The notes beneath the pieces are model-generated. The model saw only the letters and a list, made by a program, of their open reading frames with translations. It had not been told where the DNA came from and made no database searches. A program made the position numbers and the translations under genes. Below are positions 6,378-12,853 of a DNA stretch of 13,228 nucleotides, piece by piece; the first letter of the stretch is position 1, and every line of letters begins with the position of its first letter. The stretch covers positions 1 through 13,228 of the forward strand of contig WJIV01000200.1 of the NCBI GenBank assembly GCA_014730055.1, written 5' to 3'. Source of the stretch: Candidatus Bathyarchaeota archaeon (GTDB lineage Archaea > Thermoproteota > Bathyarchaeia > TCS64).

Positions 6378-7876
6378 GGTTCATCCATTGACTTTAGCTC
6401 GGTTATCCCGAGCATCTCAAAGTCCAGGGGAAATATTGGCCTCCTGATGTTCTTGAAGCCGAATCCAGCCAGTCTGGGGCTGGTTAATCCAGGTGTGTCA
6501 AGTTCTATGATCTCCTTAGCTATGGGCTCGTGAGCTGCACGATAGTGTACGCTGCTCTTTACCACGATGAACTTCTTATCTCTCGGCTCTATGCCTAGGC
6601 TACGGTATAGCTGAAGATCAGTTGGCTGCTGGCGTTTTGATGTGACAATTATATCGTTTCCTCCAATATCTAATACAGCGGTCTTACCCATATCCGACTC
6701 TGCACCTGTACCCATGGGACCTTTGTTGATATATTTCCCATCAGATAGCAGTCTTATGTTTGCCTCAACTTTTAGTGGCTCTCCATGAAGATCGTCAGTA
6801 TGCCCACCAAGACTAAGCTTGACTTTATTTCCTATTCCTTCCTTGGATGCTGCCTCAACAGCAACTGGGTCCCAGATAACTGCTAGTACTCCTCCTTCAA
6901 GCCCCTCATCAAGTATGGCTTTTAGCACGAGGGTTCCATCTTCCGGGGTTCCTCCTCCCGGGTTATCTCCGATGTCTGCTAATACAACAGGTCCTTCCGT
7001 AGCGGTTGCTACGCGTCTCAAGGCTTCTGATACAGGGGTCGGTCCTACTAGGAACTCTCTTCTCATGCTCCAGGCGAGGTCATATAGTCTTTGGGCAAGC
7101 CTATTAGCTTTTTCCTGGTCGTTATTTGTTGTTACAATGAAGCTCATACCAGCCTCTGGTATGTCACTCCAGGGAAATCCAGCCGCTACAGTTATTGTCT
7201 CAACCTCTGGGTAGGTCTCAATCTCATGAGCCTCCTCTAGCAACCTGCTCATGGGCTGCCTTCCGGTAAATTGAACCTGTAAAGCCGGTAGCATTGGGGG
7301 CTGTATGAATGCTTTAGTCGGTAATAATCTTCCTTCCAGCATCTTCTTTGTCAGGTTTACAGCCTCTACACCCCTGTCATAGCCGTCAATGTGGGGGTAT
7401 GTGTCATATCCAATGAGGATGTCAGCGTTATCTACCATCTCTTGAGTGTAGTTGGCATGCAGGTCGAATGTTGCCACAAGTGGCTTATCACCTATCAGTG
7501 ACCTCACCTCCTTCAAAACCTTACCCTCGATATCAGGATACTCCTCACTAACCCCAGCGCCATGGAGGTGTAAGACCGCTGCATCAACCTCCCCAGCATC
7601 CTTAATCCCTTCAAGTATATCCCCCAGCAGTTGGTCAAAGGCTTCCTTTGTGATGGTCCCGGAGGGGGTTGCAGAGGCGAATACTGTTGGTATAAGTTCA
7701 TAATTATGCTGATTACAGCCCTCGATTATTCCACCCGCTGGGGTGCTAGTTCCATCAAAGTACTCAAAAAGCTCATCCCTGTATAGCAGTCTACGCTTTC
7801 TGAACTCCTCAAGATCTGTTTTTATGGTCGATAACACGTTTGTCTCATGTGAAATAGTTCCAGTGACTATTCTCAT
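6374..7876 (-). CDS. M81-family metallopeptidase (MlrC-like)
   Basis: A zinc hydrolase related to MlrC, the microcystinase that cleaves linear peptides. Archaeal members probably act on small peptides or amides, substrate unknown. The 500 aa comprise both family domains. The N-terminal DUF1485 part has MRIVTGTISHETN (His10-Glu11), LHLHGAG (103-109), ATFDLHANYT with Asp138-x-His140, and YPHIDGYDRG with His162. The D-x-H...H set is the family metal site. The C-terminal MlrC domain shows ADIGDNPGGGTPEDGT at about residues 295-310, also diagnostic. An in-frame TTG at 7885 would add three residues. The ATG at 7876 is preferred because relatives begin MRI-. There is no export signal, so it is cytoplasmic. 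A dipeptidase gene 3.7 kb away suggests a peptide-using cell. The stop overlaps that of the convergent GT4 gene. Confidence 0.92.
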   Translation of the reverse strand: MRIVTGTISHETNVLSTIKTDLEEFRKRRLLYRDELFEYFDGTSTPAGGIIEGCNQHNYELIPTVFASATPSGTITKEAFDQLLGDILEGIKDAGEVDAAVLHLHGAGVSEEYPDIEGKVLKEVRSLIGDKPLVATFDLHANYTQEMVDNADILIGYDTYPHIDGYDRGVEAVNLTKKMLEGRLLPTKAFIQPPMLPALQVQFTGRQPMSRLLEEAHEIETYPEVETITVAAGFPWSDIPEAGMSFIVTTNNDQEKANRLAQRLYDLAWSMRREFLVGPTPVSEALRRVATATEGPVVLADIGDNPGGGTPEDGTLVLKAILDEGLEGGVLAVIWDPVAVEAASKEGIGNKVKLSLGGHTDDLHGEPLKVEANIRLLSDGKYINKGPMGTGAESDMGKTAVLDIGGNDIIVTSKRQQPTDLQLYRSLGIEPRDKKFIVVKSSVHYRAAHEPIAKEIIELDTPGLTSPRLAGFGFKNIRRPIFPLDFEMLGITELKSMDEP

Positions 7877-7949
7877 ATTAATCAATTAGAAGTGTACGAA
7901 GCATGGCTTAACATTAACGGTTCGGACCAAAGCATAGGACTTAAACTGC

Positions 7950-7974
7950 GGGAAGTTCCCCGTTTTTATAAATA
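7950..7974 (-). promoter_or_regulatory. TATA box with adjacent 11-bp palindrome before the M81 gene
   Basis: On the minus strand TATTTATAAAAA (7963-7974) is a good TATA box whose start point would be near 7944, giving a leader of about 68 nt. Immediately downstream, at about -6 to -16, lies GGGAACTTCCC (7950-7960), a perfect palindrome around one central base. This position is typical for archaeal repressor operators that block polymerase. The remaining 7886-8000 gap shows no gene. Confidence 0.45.
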
Positions 7975-8000
7975 GTTGCCTTTTCCAGATTAGAGTAATA

Positions 8001-8315
8001 CTAATTGTTTTCTTCCTTGTTTTTGCCTTTCTTTTTTCCCTTTTTTCGGTTCTTTAGGTTCTGAGAGTCTATCTCAATTTCATTTTCATCTTCATCTTCC
8101 TCATCATCTGCGTCATCATCACTATCATCCTCTTCATCTTCATCGTCAGCTTCGTTTTTCTCTATATCGTCATCGTTATTATCCACACTTTTTTCTTTAT
8201 CTTCTCCGTCTTCTTTATCTGTAGCAGTGTCAACATCAGGATTTTCTTTCTGTTCCTCATTTTTATCTTTATTCGAGCCTGGATTATCATAATGTTTTTT
8301 AGGATCCTTATCCTC
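8001..8315 (-). other. In-frame charged tail of the secreted protein, beyond a TAA stop
   Basis: Directly after the TAA (8316-8318) that ends the secreted protein, the same frame stays open for 104 codons to a TAG at 8001-8003. It first encodes a mixed K/D/E/N/P stretch of 43 residues (beginning EDKDPKKHYDNPGSNKDKN), then an almost pure Asp/Glu run (for example DDEDEEDDSDDDADDEEDED), and finally a basic end NRKKGKKKGKNKEENN. The charge style continues that of the protein upstream. The only possible independent start is a GTG at 8186, with no Shine-Dalgarno site or TATA box in front, so a separate gene is unlikely. A single G-to-T change (GAA to TAA) would explain the stop. Possible explanations are a real truncation, an error in the sequence, or readthrough. 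TAA is not the pyrrolysine codon. Confidence 0.6.
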
Positions 8316-9701
8316 TTAATATTCCTCTATTAATTCCTCAGCTTCATCAATTAGGTTTTCGACTTCTTCGATTAAGTCCTCAGAATCCTCTTTTATAACT
8401 TTTTCATGCGTTTCTTGAAGGATAGTTTCTGCCTCATCAAGTAAATCAATAACCCTGTCTTTTATTTCATCATCTGTAATTTCCCCTAATCTTCCTCTTA
8501 AGTTTTTAATTTTATTTTGGTTTCTTTCTATTGCTTTTATTCTATTCAGTTTTCCATTTGGAATATCCAAGTCGTCAACATCATCCTCATTTTTCTCAAG
8601 TGTCTCTATTAGGTTATCTAGTGCAGAGTCAAGGTCATCATCATCTAAATTCCCTAGAACATCCTCAAGTTGCTCTATAGTATTGTTGAAAATCTCACTA
8701 ACTTTCTCAATATCTTCTTCACTTGTTTTATTATCCAAGATGCCTTTCAGGGTTTTTTCAAGTTGCTTCAACCTTTCCTTAGTCTCTTTTACGAATTCTT
8801 TCGCCTGCTCTCTTCTTCTCTCCCGTGTGATCTCCTTGAGGGACTCAAATATTTCATCCAGTTTCTCTTCTGCTAACTCAATTTTTTCTTCTGCAGTTGT
8901 TATTTCACCATTTTCTAATGAATCCTCAGCTTCCGAGAGCAGAGTTTTAACGCCTTCTAATTCATCTTGCACCGATCCTATTTCATAGCCTTTCTCATCT
9001 AGGCGCTGTGATGTTCTGTTTAATCTATTCAAGAATTTGTAGGCTCTCTTTATCTTTACCCCGAGTTCTTGGATGTCATCCAGCCCTTTATCGTCGTCAT
9101 CCCATGACTCCGACTCTTTATATGCCTCTCCATAATGGTTTAATGCCCTTATCATCATCTGACCGGCTTCTTGACAGCTTCCATTTAGCATTAATTGATA
9201 GGCTTTCTCTCTGAGTTCATCTCCTTCAGCTAGTTTCTCATCAAGCTCTTCATAGTCTTCTCCGTCTCCGAGTTCCTCTATTCTTTGTATTAGTTTTATC
9301 CTTGTTTGGGTTACTACTTTCTCCAGGTTATGGTATAGGTTACACTCTTTTTCTCTTATCTGTATGTAAGTTTTAACTTGGTCTGCCCCACTAGTTGCAT
9401 GGAGGGTATAGTTTCCTATTGTTGTATTCTGGTAGAGTCCTAGATAATGTTCATAGTATCCAAGAGGGTCAGTAGTTAACGTGATGTTTAGCAGAGTTTC
9501 TGTTCCGTTTAATAATAACTTAACTTCTGTATCCTCAGGGCCAGTACCGTTTATTTCAACAGAATCTCCTGGATAATAGATCTCTCTATCTGTGTTAACA
9601 GTGAAAGTTGAGGAGTATATTATTTTTGGAGCAGCTACGCTGACTAGTAGTATGATCATAAATGTTATTGCAAATTTCTTGGATTTACCTGACTTTGACA
9701 T
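8316..9701 (-). CDS. Secreted acidic helical-repeat protein with N-terminal beta domain
   Basis: A 461-aa exported protein of unknown function. A basic N-terminus and hydrophobic segment (residues 9-30, AITFMIILLVSVAAP) form a signal peptide. Residues 32-116 are an Ig-like/MG2-like beta domain (REIYYPGDSVEINGTG, TTDPLGYYEHY, IGNYTLHATSG). From 117 on it is a long, very acidic run of paired helices with heptad-like spacing, for example TAEEKIELAEEKLDEI and DEAETILQETHEKV. Cys120 and Cys176 are the only cysteines after the signal and may form a disulphide. Nine N-x-S/T sequons occur. No membrane anchor follows. The frame opens to 9827, but ATG 9701 is chosen because it begins the signal peptide and sits 25 nt after a TATA box. 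It lies 67 bp downstream of the regulator gene. Its frame continues past the TAA. Confidence 0.85.
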   Translation of the reverse strand: MSKSGKSKKFAITFMIILLVSVAAPKIIYSSTFTVNTDREIYYPGDSVEINGTGPEDTEVKLLLNGTETLLNITLTTDPLGYYEHYLGLYQNTTIGNYTLHATSGADQVKTYIQIREKECNLYHNLEKVVTQTRIKLIQRIEELGDGEDYEELDEKLAEGDELREKAYQLMLNGSCQEAGQMMIRALNHYGEAYKESESWDDDDKGLDDIQELGVKIKRAYKFLNRLNRTSQRLDEKGYEIGSVQDELEGVKTLLSEAEDSLENGEITTAEEKIELAEEKLDEIFESLKEITRERRREQAKEFVKETKERLKQLEKTLKGILDNKTSEEDIEKVSEIFNNTIEQLEDVLGNLDDDDLDSALDNLIETLEKNEDDVDDLDIPNGKLNRIKAIERNQNKIKNLRGRLGEITDDEIKDRVIDLLDEAETILQETHEKVIKEDSEDLIEEVENLIDEAEELIEEY

Positions 9702-9720
9702 TTTATGATTAATACTCCTT

Positions 9721-9730
9721 TCTTTATAAG
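9721..9730 (-). promoter_or_regulatory. TATA box of the secreted-protein gene
   Basis: On the minus strand this reads CTTATAAAGA, centred about 25 nt before the ATG at 9701, so the transcript would start at or within a few bases of the ATG. GGAG at 9713-9716 lies between box and start, and would not be in such an RNA. The spacing also rules out the longer open frame as the real start. Confidence 0.6.
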
Positions 9731-9764
9731 AAGAACAGGGTGGAACAATGTGAAACGCTCGTTC
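9731..9764 (-). promoter_or_regulatory. 34-bp upstream promoter element, copy 1
   Basis: Lies immediately upstream of the TATA box of the secreted-protein gene. Written on the plus strand it begins AAGAACA, then has GTGGAAC (9740-9746), GTGAAAC (9750-9756) and TCGTTC (9759-9764). The two GTGRAAC half-sites are exactly 10 bp apart, one helical turn. It matches copy 2 (11498-11531) at 26 of 34 positions without a gap. Its place upstream of TATA suits an activator site. Confidence 0.5.
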
Positions 9765-9768
9765 AATA

Positions 9769-11043
9769 CTAATCATCATGTTTTCCCCTGTATTTATTAG
9801 AGATCTCAACATGTGTCTCTCTTCCAATCATGCTTGTTTTTAGTATCTCAGCTTCCTCCAGACGGTTGATCATCCTCCACGCCGTGCTTCGAGGGAGATC
9901 AAATCTATCCCTTATCTCCGAGGCGAATAATCCCTCAGGAGAGTTGGCTATTAATTCAACTACTTCCCTCTCATCTTGCCTAAGCTGAGGGTTTTCATCA
10001 AAAATGTGTTCTAAATTTATCTCAGATATGACCTCTCTTTGATCAAAGTTCAAGTAGCGATAAATAAGGAAACCAATTATTGAGAGTCCTATGAGCGACA
10101 CTGCGTAAAGAGATATGTTATTCCTATCTGGGGTTTTAGACAGGTTAGCTGACTCGATTGCTTCCACTGCTCGAGCGCTGGCCACTTCATAGTTTCCATG
10201 TTTATAAGCTATTCTTGCCTCATCCAAGCTTGCTTTGGCCTCTTCAAGCTGGGTGGTTCTACCTGATTCCTCTGCGAGGGAGATAAAATTATCAGCCTCG
10301 TTTATTTTTTCGCTGGCATTATTTGCTAGAGTTTGTGTATATTGTGCTTTTTCAATTGCTTGCTCAGCGTAATCCTGTGCTTGTATGTAATTTTCTTCAG
10401 AATAGGCTTGCTGCGAGCTATCTAATAGTATCTCAGCTTCTGTCACGTTGATGTGCCGTTCGTTGATTTCCTGGATTAACTGCTCCGCCTCGTTTATCTT
10501 GGCAAGCGTTGTGTCTTTAGTTCCTGATGCACCCAATGTGTAGGTAATTCTGAGATTTGATGGGGGCATTGTGAGGATTATTCCAATGCTTGTCATGGCT
10601 AATGTACTTGGAGCTGGTTCTAGTCCAAGTATTATTGCGTCTTCAGGGAGTAGTATGATGGTCTCTACAGAGGAGTTTAAGCTCAGGCTCCATGTAGAGG
10701 CTGTCTTGTTTGTTAGGTCTGGAGTGGAGTAGGTTACTACTACCTCGTATGCCCCAAGAGTGTCTATCATTAAGTTGGCCGTTTTAATAGAGTATTCTAG
10801 AGGTAGTCCATATTCATCCAAGATTATTAAGTCCCAGTAATTCTGACCGTACAGGGTGACATTTACTCTGGGTTCCTGTGGATCTACTTCTAAAGTATAT
10901 TCTATTTCCACAACCCCGTCCTGATATAGCTGCACTCTCATATCAAGGGGAGTATAAGCATCTTCTCCCCAGACGTACGTTGAGTTAACTAGAGCTAGAA
11001 CTATGCAAATTGATATGCAGGTTAGAATCTTTGCCCTCGCCAA
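9769..11043 (-). CDS. Membrane-tethered winged-helix transcription regulator with outer sensor region
   Basis: A one-component regulator spanning the membrane, 424 aa. Residues 1-26 are a signal peptide (ILTCISICIVLALVNSTYVW). Residues 27-172 form a beta-rich outer domain. Residues 182-301 hold two copies of a helical hairpin unit, INEAEQLIQ...AIEKA and INEADNFIS...AIESA. The membrane helix is at 311-329 (LYAVSLIGLSIIGFLIYRY). The cytoplasmic end (355-420) is a winged helix: EREVVELIANSPEGLFASEI, recognition helix LPRSTAWRMINRLEEAEIL, then a wing. This layout matches known archaeal membrane-anchored HTH proteins. Seven N-glycosylation sequons all lie before the membrane helix and none after, agreeing with N-out topology. 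The start is TTG at 11043. A TATA-like element (11068-11080) is about 30 nt before it. The natural target is the secreted-protein gene 67 bp downstream (inferred). Confidence 0.85.
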   Translation of the reverse strand: MARAKILTCISICIVLALVNSTYVWGEDAYTPLDMRVQLYQDGVVEIEYTLEVDPQEPRVNVTLYGQNYWDLIILDEYGLPLEYSIKTANLMIDTLGAYEVVVTYSTPDLTNKTASTWSLSLNSSVETIILLPEDAIILGLEPAPSTLAMTSIGIILTMPPSNLRITYTLGASGTKDTTLAKINEAEQLIQEINERHINVTEAEILLDSSQQAYSEENYIQAQDYAEQAIEKAQYTQTLANNASEKINEADNFISLAEESGRTTQLEEAKASLDEARIAYKHGNYEVASARAVEAIESANLSKTPDRNNISLYAVSLIGLSIIGFLIYRYLNFDQREVISEINLEHIFDENPQLRQDEREVVELIANSPEGLFASEIRDRFDLPRSTAWRMINRLEEAEILKTSMIGRETHVEISNKYRGKHDD

Positions 11044-11075
11044 TTTGAATATATTTCATGTTGGCTGCTATTAAA

Positions 11076-11101
11076 TAAAATGTAGAGTAGATGACATTTT
11101 A
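11076..11101. promoter_or_regulatory. 8-bp perfect inverted repeat before the regulator gene
   Basis: TAAAATGT (11076-11083) and ACATTTTA (11094-11101) are perfect inverted repeats separated by 10 bp, so centres are 18 bp apart. The left arm overlaps the TATA-like stretch (11068-11080) of the regulator gene, and the repeat begins 14 bp after the stop of the 108-aa gene. It could be an operator for autoregulation. Alternatively, as minus-strand RNA it is a hairpin followed by a U-rich stretch, that is, a terminator for the upstream gene. The sequence does not decide. Confidence 0.45.
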
Positions 11102-11114
11102 GCTGTTAGTTTTT

Positions 11115-11441
11115 TTAATAACAGCTCTCTTCTCGGATGTCAAGTGTCATGTATTCGAGCTTCTGTAGCCAAGTTAAACTTTTTTTTAGGTTTGTTGGCT
11201 CGTTTGTGACGATTCTGTACTCTCCCCGGCGAATGGATCGACTGTTGCTACGATTATGGGGTATATCGTACCAGTAGGCCTCGAAAAGTAGATCACCGTA
11301 CTTGTTAAGTATCTTCAATAACTTGGACCATTTGTAACCATCGTTAAAACTGGCTTTTATTGAGAAGATTTTAGAGTCCTCTGTTGGCTCATATATCCAG
11401 TTCTTGTCATTGATATCAATAACAGGTTCAGGAAACTCCAT
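11115..11441 (-). CDS. Small protein of unknown function
   Basis: A 108-residue soluble protein, not recognised. The first half reads like beta strands (EPVIDINDKNWIYEPTEDSK, then IFSIKASFNDGYKWSKLLKI). The middle has many aromatic residues (LFEAYWYDIP) followed by an Arg/Ser patch (HNRSNSRSIRRGEYRIV). The end is a helix (LKKSLTWLQKLEYMTLDI). There is no signal peptide, membrane helix or metal motif, and a single cysteine is next to last. The ATG at 11441 has a good Shine-Dalgarno GGGAGAG 6-7 nt upstream, which is rare in this window and supports a real gene. It lies 71 bp upstream of the regulator on the same strand and has the 34-bp element in its promoter, so it may belong to the same regulon. 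Confidence 0.7.
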   Translation of the reverse strand: MEFPEPVIDINDKNWIYEPTEDSKIFSIKASFNDGYKWSKLLKILNKYGDLLFEAYWYDIPHNRSNSRSIRRGEYRIVTNEPTNLKKSLTWLQKLEYMTLDIREESCY

Positions 11442-11497
11442 TGAATCTCTCCCGCAAATACTTCACGTTATAACATGGAATATCAGCATCTTATTTT

Positions 11498-11531
11498 AAG
11501 AACACCGTGAAACTAGGTGGAATGATCGTTC
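11498..11531. promoter_or_regulatory. 34-bp upstream promoter element, copy 2
   Basis: Lies in the 143-bp divergent region between the 108-aa gene and the M19 dipeptidase gene. On the plus strand it reads AAGAACA, then GTGAAAC (11507-11513), GTGGAAT (11517-11523) and TCGTTC (11526-11531). The half-sites are 10 bp apart as in copy 1. GGAATGATCGTTCC (11519-11532) inside it is a palindrome with one mismatched pair. A TATA-like CTTAAAATAAG (minus strand, 11490-11500) abuts it at the same relative place as in copy 1, serving the 108-aa gene. It also lies about 17 bp upstream of the dipeptidase TATA box. Confidence 0.5.
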
Positions 11532-11547
11532 CAGTATAATTGATCGA

Positions 11548-11555
11548 GTTATATA
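11548..11555 (+). promoter_or_regulatory. TATA box of the M19 dipeptidase gene
   Basis: GTTATATA is centred about 33 nt before the ATG at 11585. The RNA would start near 11578, leaving a leader of about 7 nt. No Shine-Dalgarno sequence is present in between, which fits a nearly leaderless transcript. Confidence 0.5.
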
Positions 11556-11584
11556 CATCTTTCAACATATTCTGAGCGATTTCT

Positions 11585-12838
11585 ATGGGTAGGAACAAGA
11601 AGTACGATGGATATCAGGCTTACGAGTATCTTGAACCTGGAAGAGACTATAGGGAGTTCAAGCTGAGGAAGGCGATAATTCCTGAGTGGTGGAAACCAGT
11701 CCCTCTGAGCAAGGCAGAAGAGGAGAGATTTGAGGAGAACATCGAGAAGAATATAGTAATAGATCTTCATGCTCACCCTGACATCAGTCCTGAGGATCCC
11801 GTGGATAATAGGGACTTTGACCGTGAGGGTCGGAACTTTTTGGCCTATGAGGCTCTTGCAATGTCCGGTCTCGACTGCGTGTTTGATAATATGCAGGATG
11901 GCAGTAGCTTTATACACACTAAACATGGTTGGGACTGGAACAGTACAATACATGATCTCGGTATGAGGCTATGTGATATTGGGCATCAGGATTTTCTCGT
12001 ACATTGCAAGAAGGCTGAGGAGATAGAGCAGGCCTTCAAAGATGGAAAGATTGCTTGGGTCTCTGTTCTAGAATCTGCCTCGTGCATAGAGAATGAGGTA
12101 GACCGCTTGGATATACTTTATGGCTTGGGCGTGAGAAGTATCGGAGTAAATTACAGTGAGTCTAACATGCTTGGTTCTGGGTTAAAGGAGCATCTTGATG
12201 GTGGTCTTACGGATTTTGGGTATGATGCGTTGGTCCGTATGAATAAGCTTGGGCTCCTTGTAGATGTCAGCCATACCAGTGATCAGACGGCCCTTGAGGT
12301 TATCGAGTACAGCAAGGATCCGATAATTATTAGCCACGCGGGGGCACGGGCTCTGACACCTACCACTAGGATGTTTCCTGATGAGGTTATTCAAGCCTTG
12401 TCCGAGCGGGGTGGGTTGATGGCTGTTGAGGCTGCGCCGAATCTGACTGTGACCGAGAAAAACCCTCTCCATGGGATTGATAGCTATATGGAGCATATCG
12501 AGTATTGTATTGATCTTGTTGGTATAGACTATGTTGGCTGTGGACCTGATACAAACTATGGGGATCATGTAGGATTGTATCTGAGTAACCTTGAGCGGGA
12601 GGGAGAGCTTGGTCTTGGGCATTATAGTCGCCCCGGTAAGGGGGGAGAGGAGAAGTACCTTGGCATAGATATGAATGTGGATCAGCTCAAGGAGTTAAGA
12701 TATGTGAGGGGAATGGAGAATCCCTCAGAATGCCTGCAGAATGTATGTCGATGGATGGTGAAAAACGGTTACAGCGATGAGGAGATATCTAAGATCCTAG
12801 GGGGTAACGGGTTAAGATTGCTGAAGGAAGTCTGGTAG
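11585..12838 (+). CDS. M19-family dipeptidase (renal/membrane dipeptidase-like)
   Basis: A two-zinc dipeptidase of the amidohydrolase barrel fold, 417 aa. All expected metal ligands are visible: His64-x-Asp66 (VIDLHAHPD), the bridging Glu163 (VSVLESAS), His230 (LLVDVSHTS) and His251 (IIISHAGARAL). The late acidic residue Asp322 lies in GCGPDTNYGD, matching the family's G-x-G-x-D. YGLGVRSIGVNYSESN (179-194) is another family signature. The first 55 residues, a charged Tyr/Arg/Glu-rich extension ending in PEWWKPVPLSKAEE, come before the barrel and are not standard. There is no signal peptide, so despite the family name it is cytoplasmic. The ATG at 11585 follows a TATA box with almost no leader. 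It ends 15 bp from the end of a convergent kinase gene. It probably finishes breakdown of imported peptides (inferred). Confidence 0.93.
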   Translation: MGRNKKYDGYQAYEYLEPGRDYREFKLRKAIIPEWWKPVPLSKAEEERFEENIEKNIVIDLHAHPDISPEDPVDNRDFDREGRNFLAYEALAMSGLDCVFDNMQDGSSFIHTKHGWDWNSTIHDLGMRLCDIGHQDFLVHCKKAEEIEQAFKDGKIAWVSVLESASCIENEVDRLDILYGLGVRSIGVNYSESNMLGSGLKEHLDGGLTDFGYDALVRMNKLGLLVDVSHTSDQTALEVIEYSKDPIIISHAGARALTPTTRMFPDEVIQALSERGGLMAVEAAPNLTVTEKNPLHGIDSYMEHIEYCIDLVGIDYVGCGPDTNYGDHVGLYLSNLEREGELGLGHYSRPGKGGEEKYLGIDMNVDQLKELRYVRGMENPSECLQNVCRWMVKNGYSDEEISKILGGNGLRLLKEVW

Positions 12839-12853
12839 AAAAACATTACCCCC

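Noticed and set aside
6819..7214. Long open frame on the plus strand inside the M81 gene, and similar ones antisense to the M19 and secreted-protein genes.
   Set aside because: Their translations are low-complexity with no family motifs, while the opposite strand encodes fully conserved enzymes or a clear signal-peptide protein.
7919..7929. GGTTCGGACC resembles the T-arm of a tRNA.
   Set aside because: No acceptor stem, anticodon arm or D-arm can be folded around it on either strand.
7948..7967. On the plus strand, a hairpin followed by TTTTT looks like a terminator.
   Set aside because: No plus-strand gene ends before it; the genes on both sides run on the minus strand, where the same bases make a better TATA box plus operator.
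8085..8150. Run of CAT/CTT-type triplets looks like a microsatellite or short repeat array.
   Set aside because: It is irregular and is explained by Asp/Glu codons (GAT, GAA, GAG) in the minus-strand frame; there are no spacers, so it is not a CRISPR.
8316..8318. The internal stop might be a recoded amino acid such as pyrrolysine.
   Set aside because: The codon is TAA. Pyrrolysine uses TAG and selenocysteine uses TGA.
9702..9827. N-terminal extension of the secreted protein to a start at 9827.
   Set aside because: It would overlap the end of the regulator gene, span the TATA box and the 34-bp element, and put 42 residues before an obvious signal peptide.
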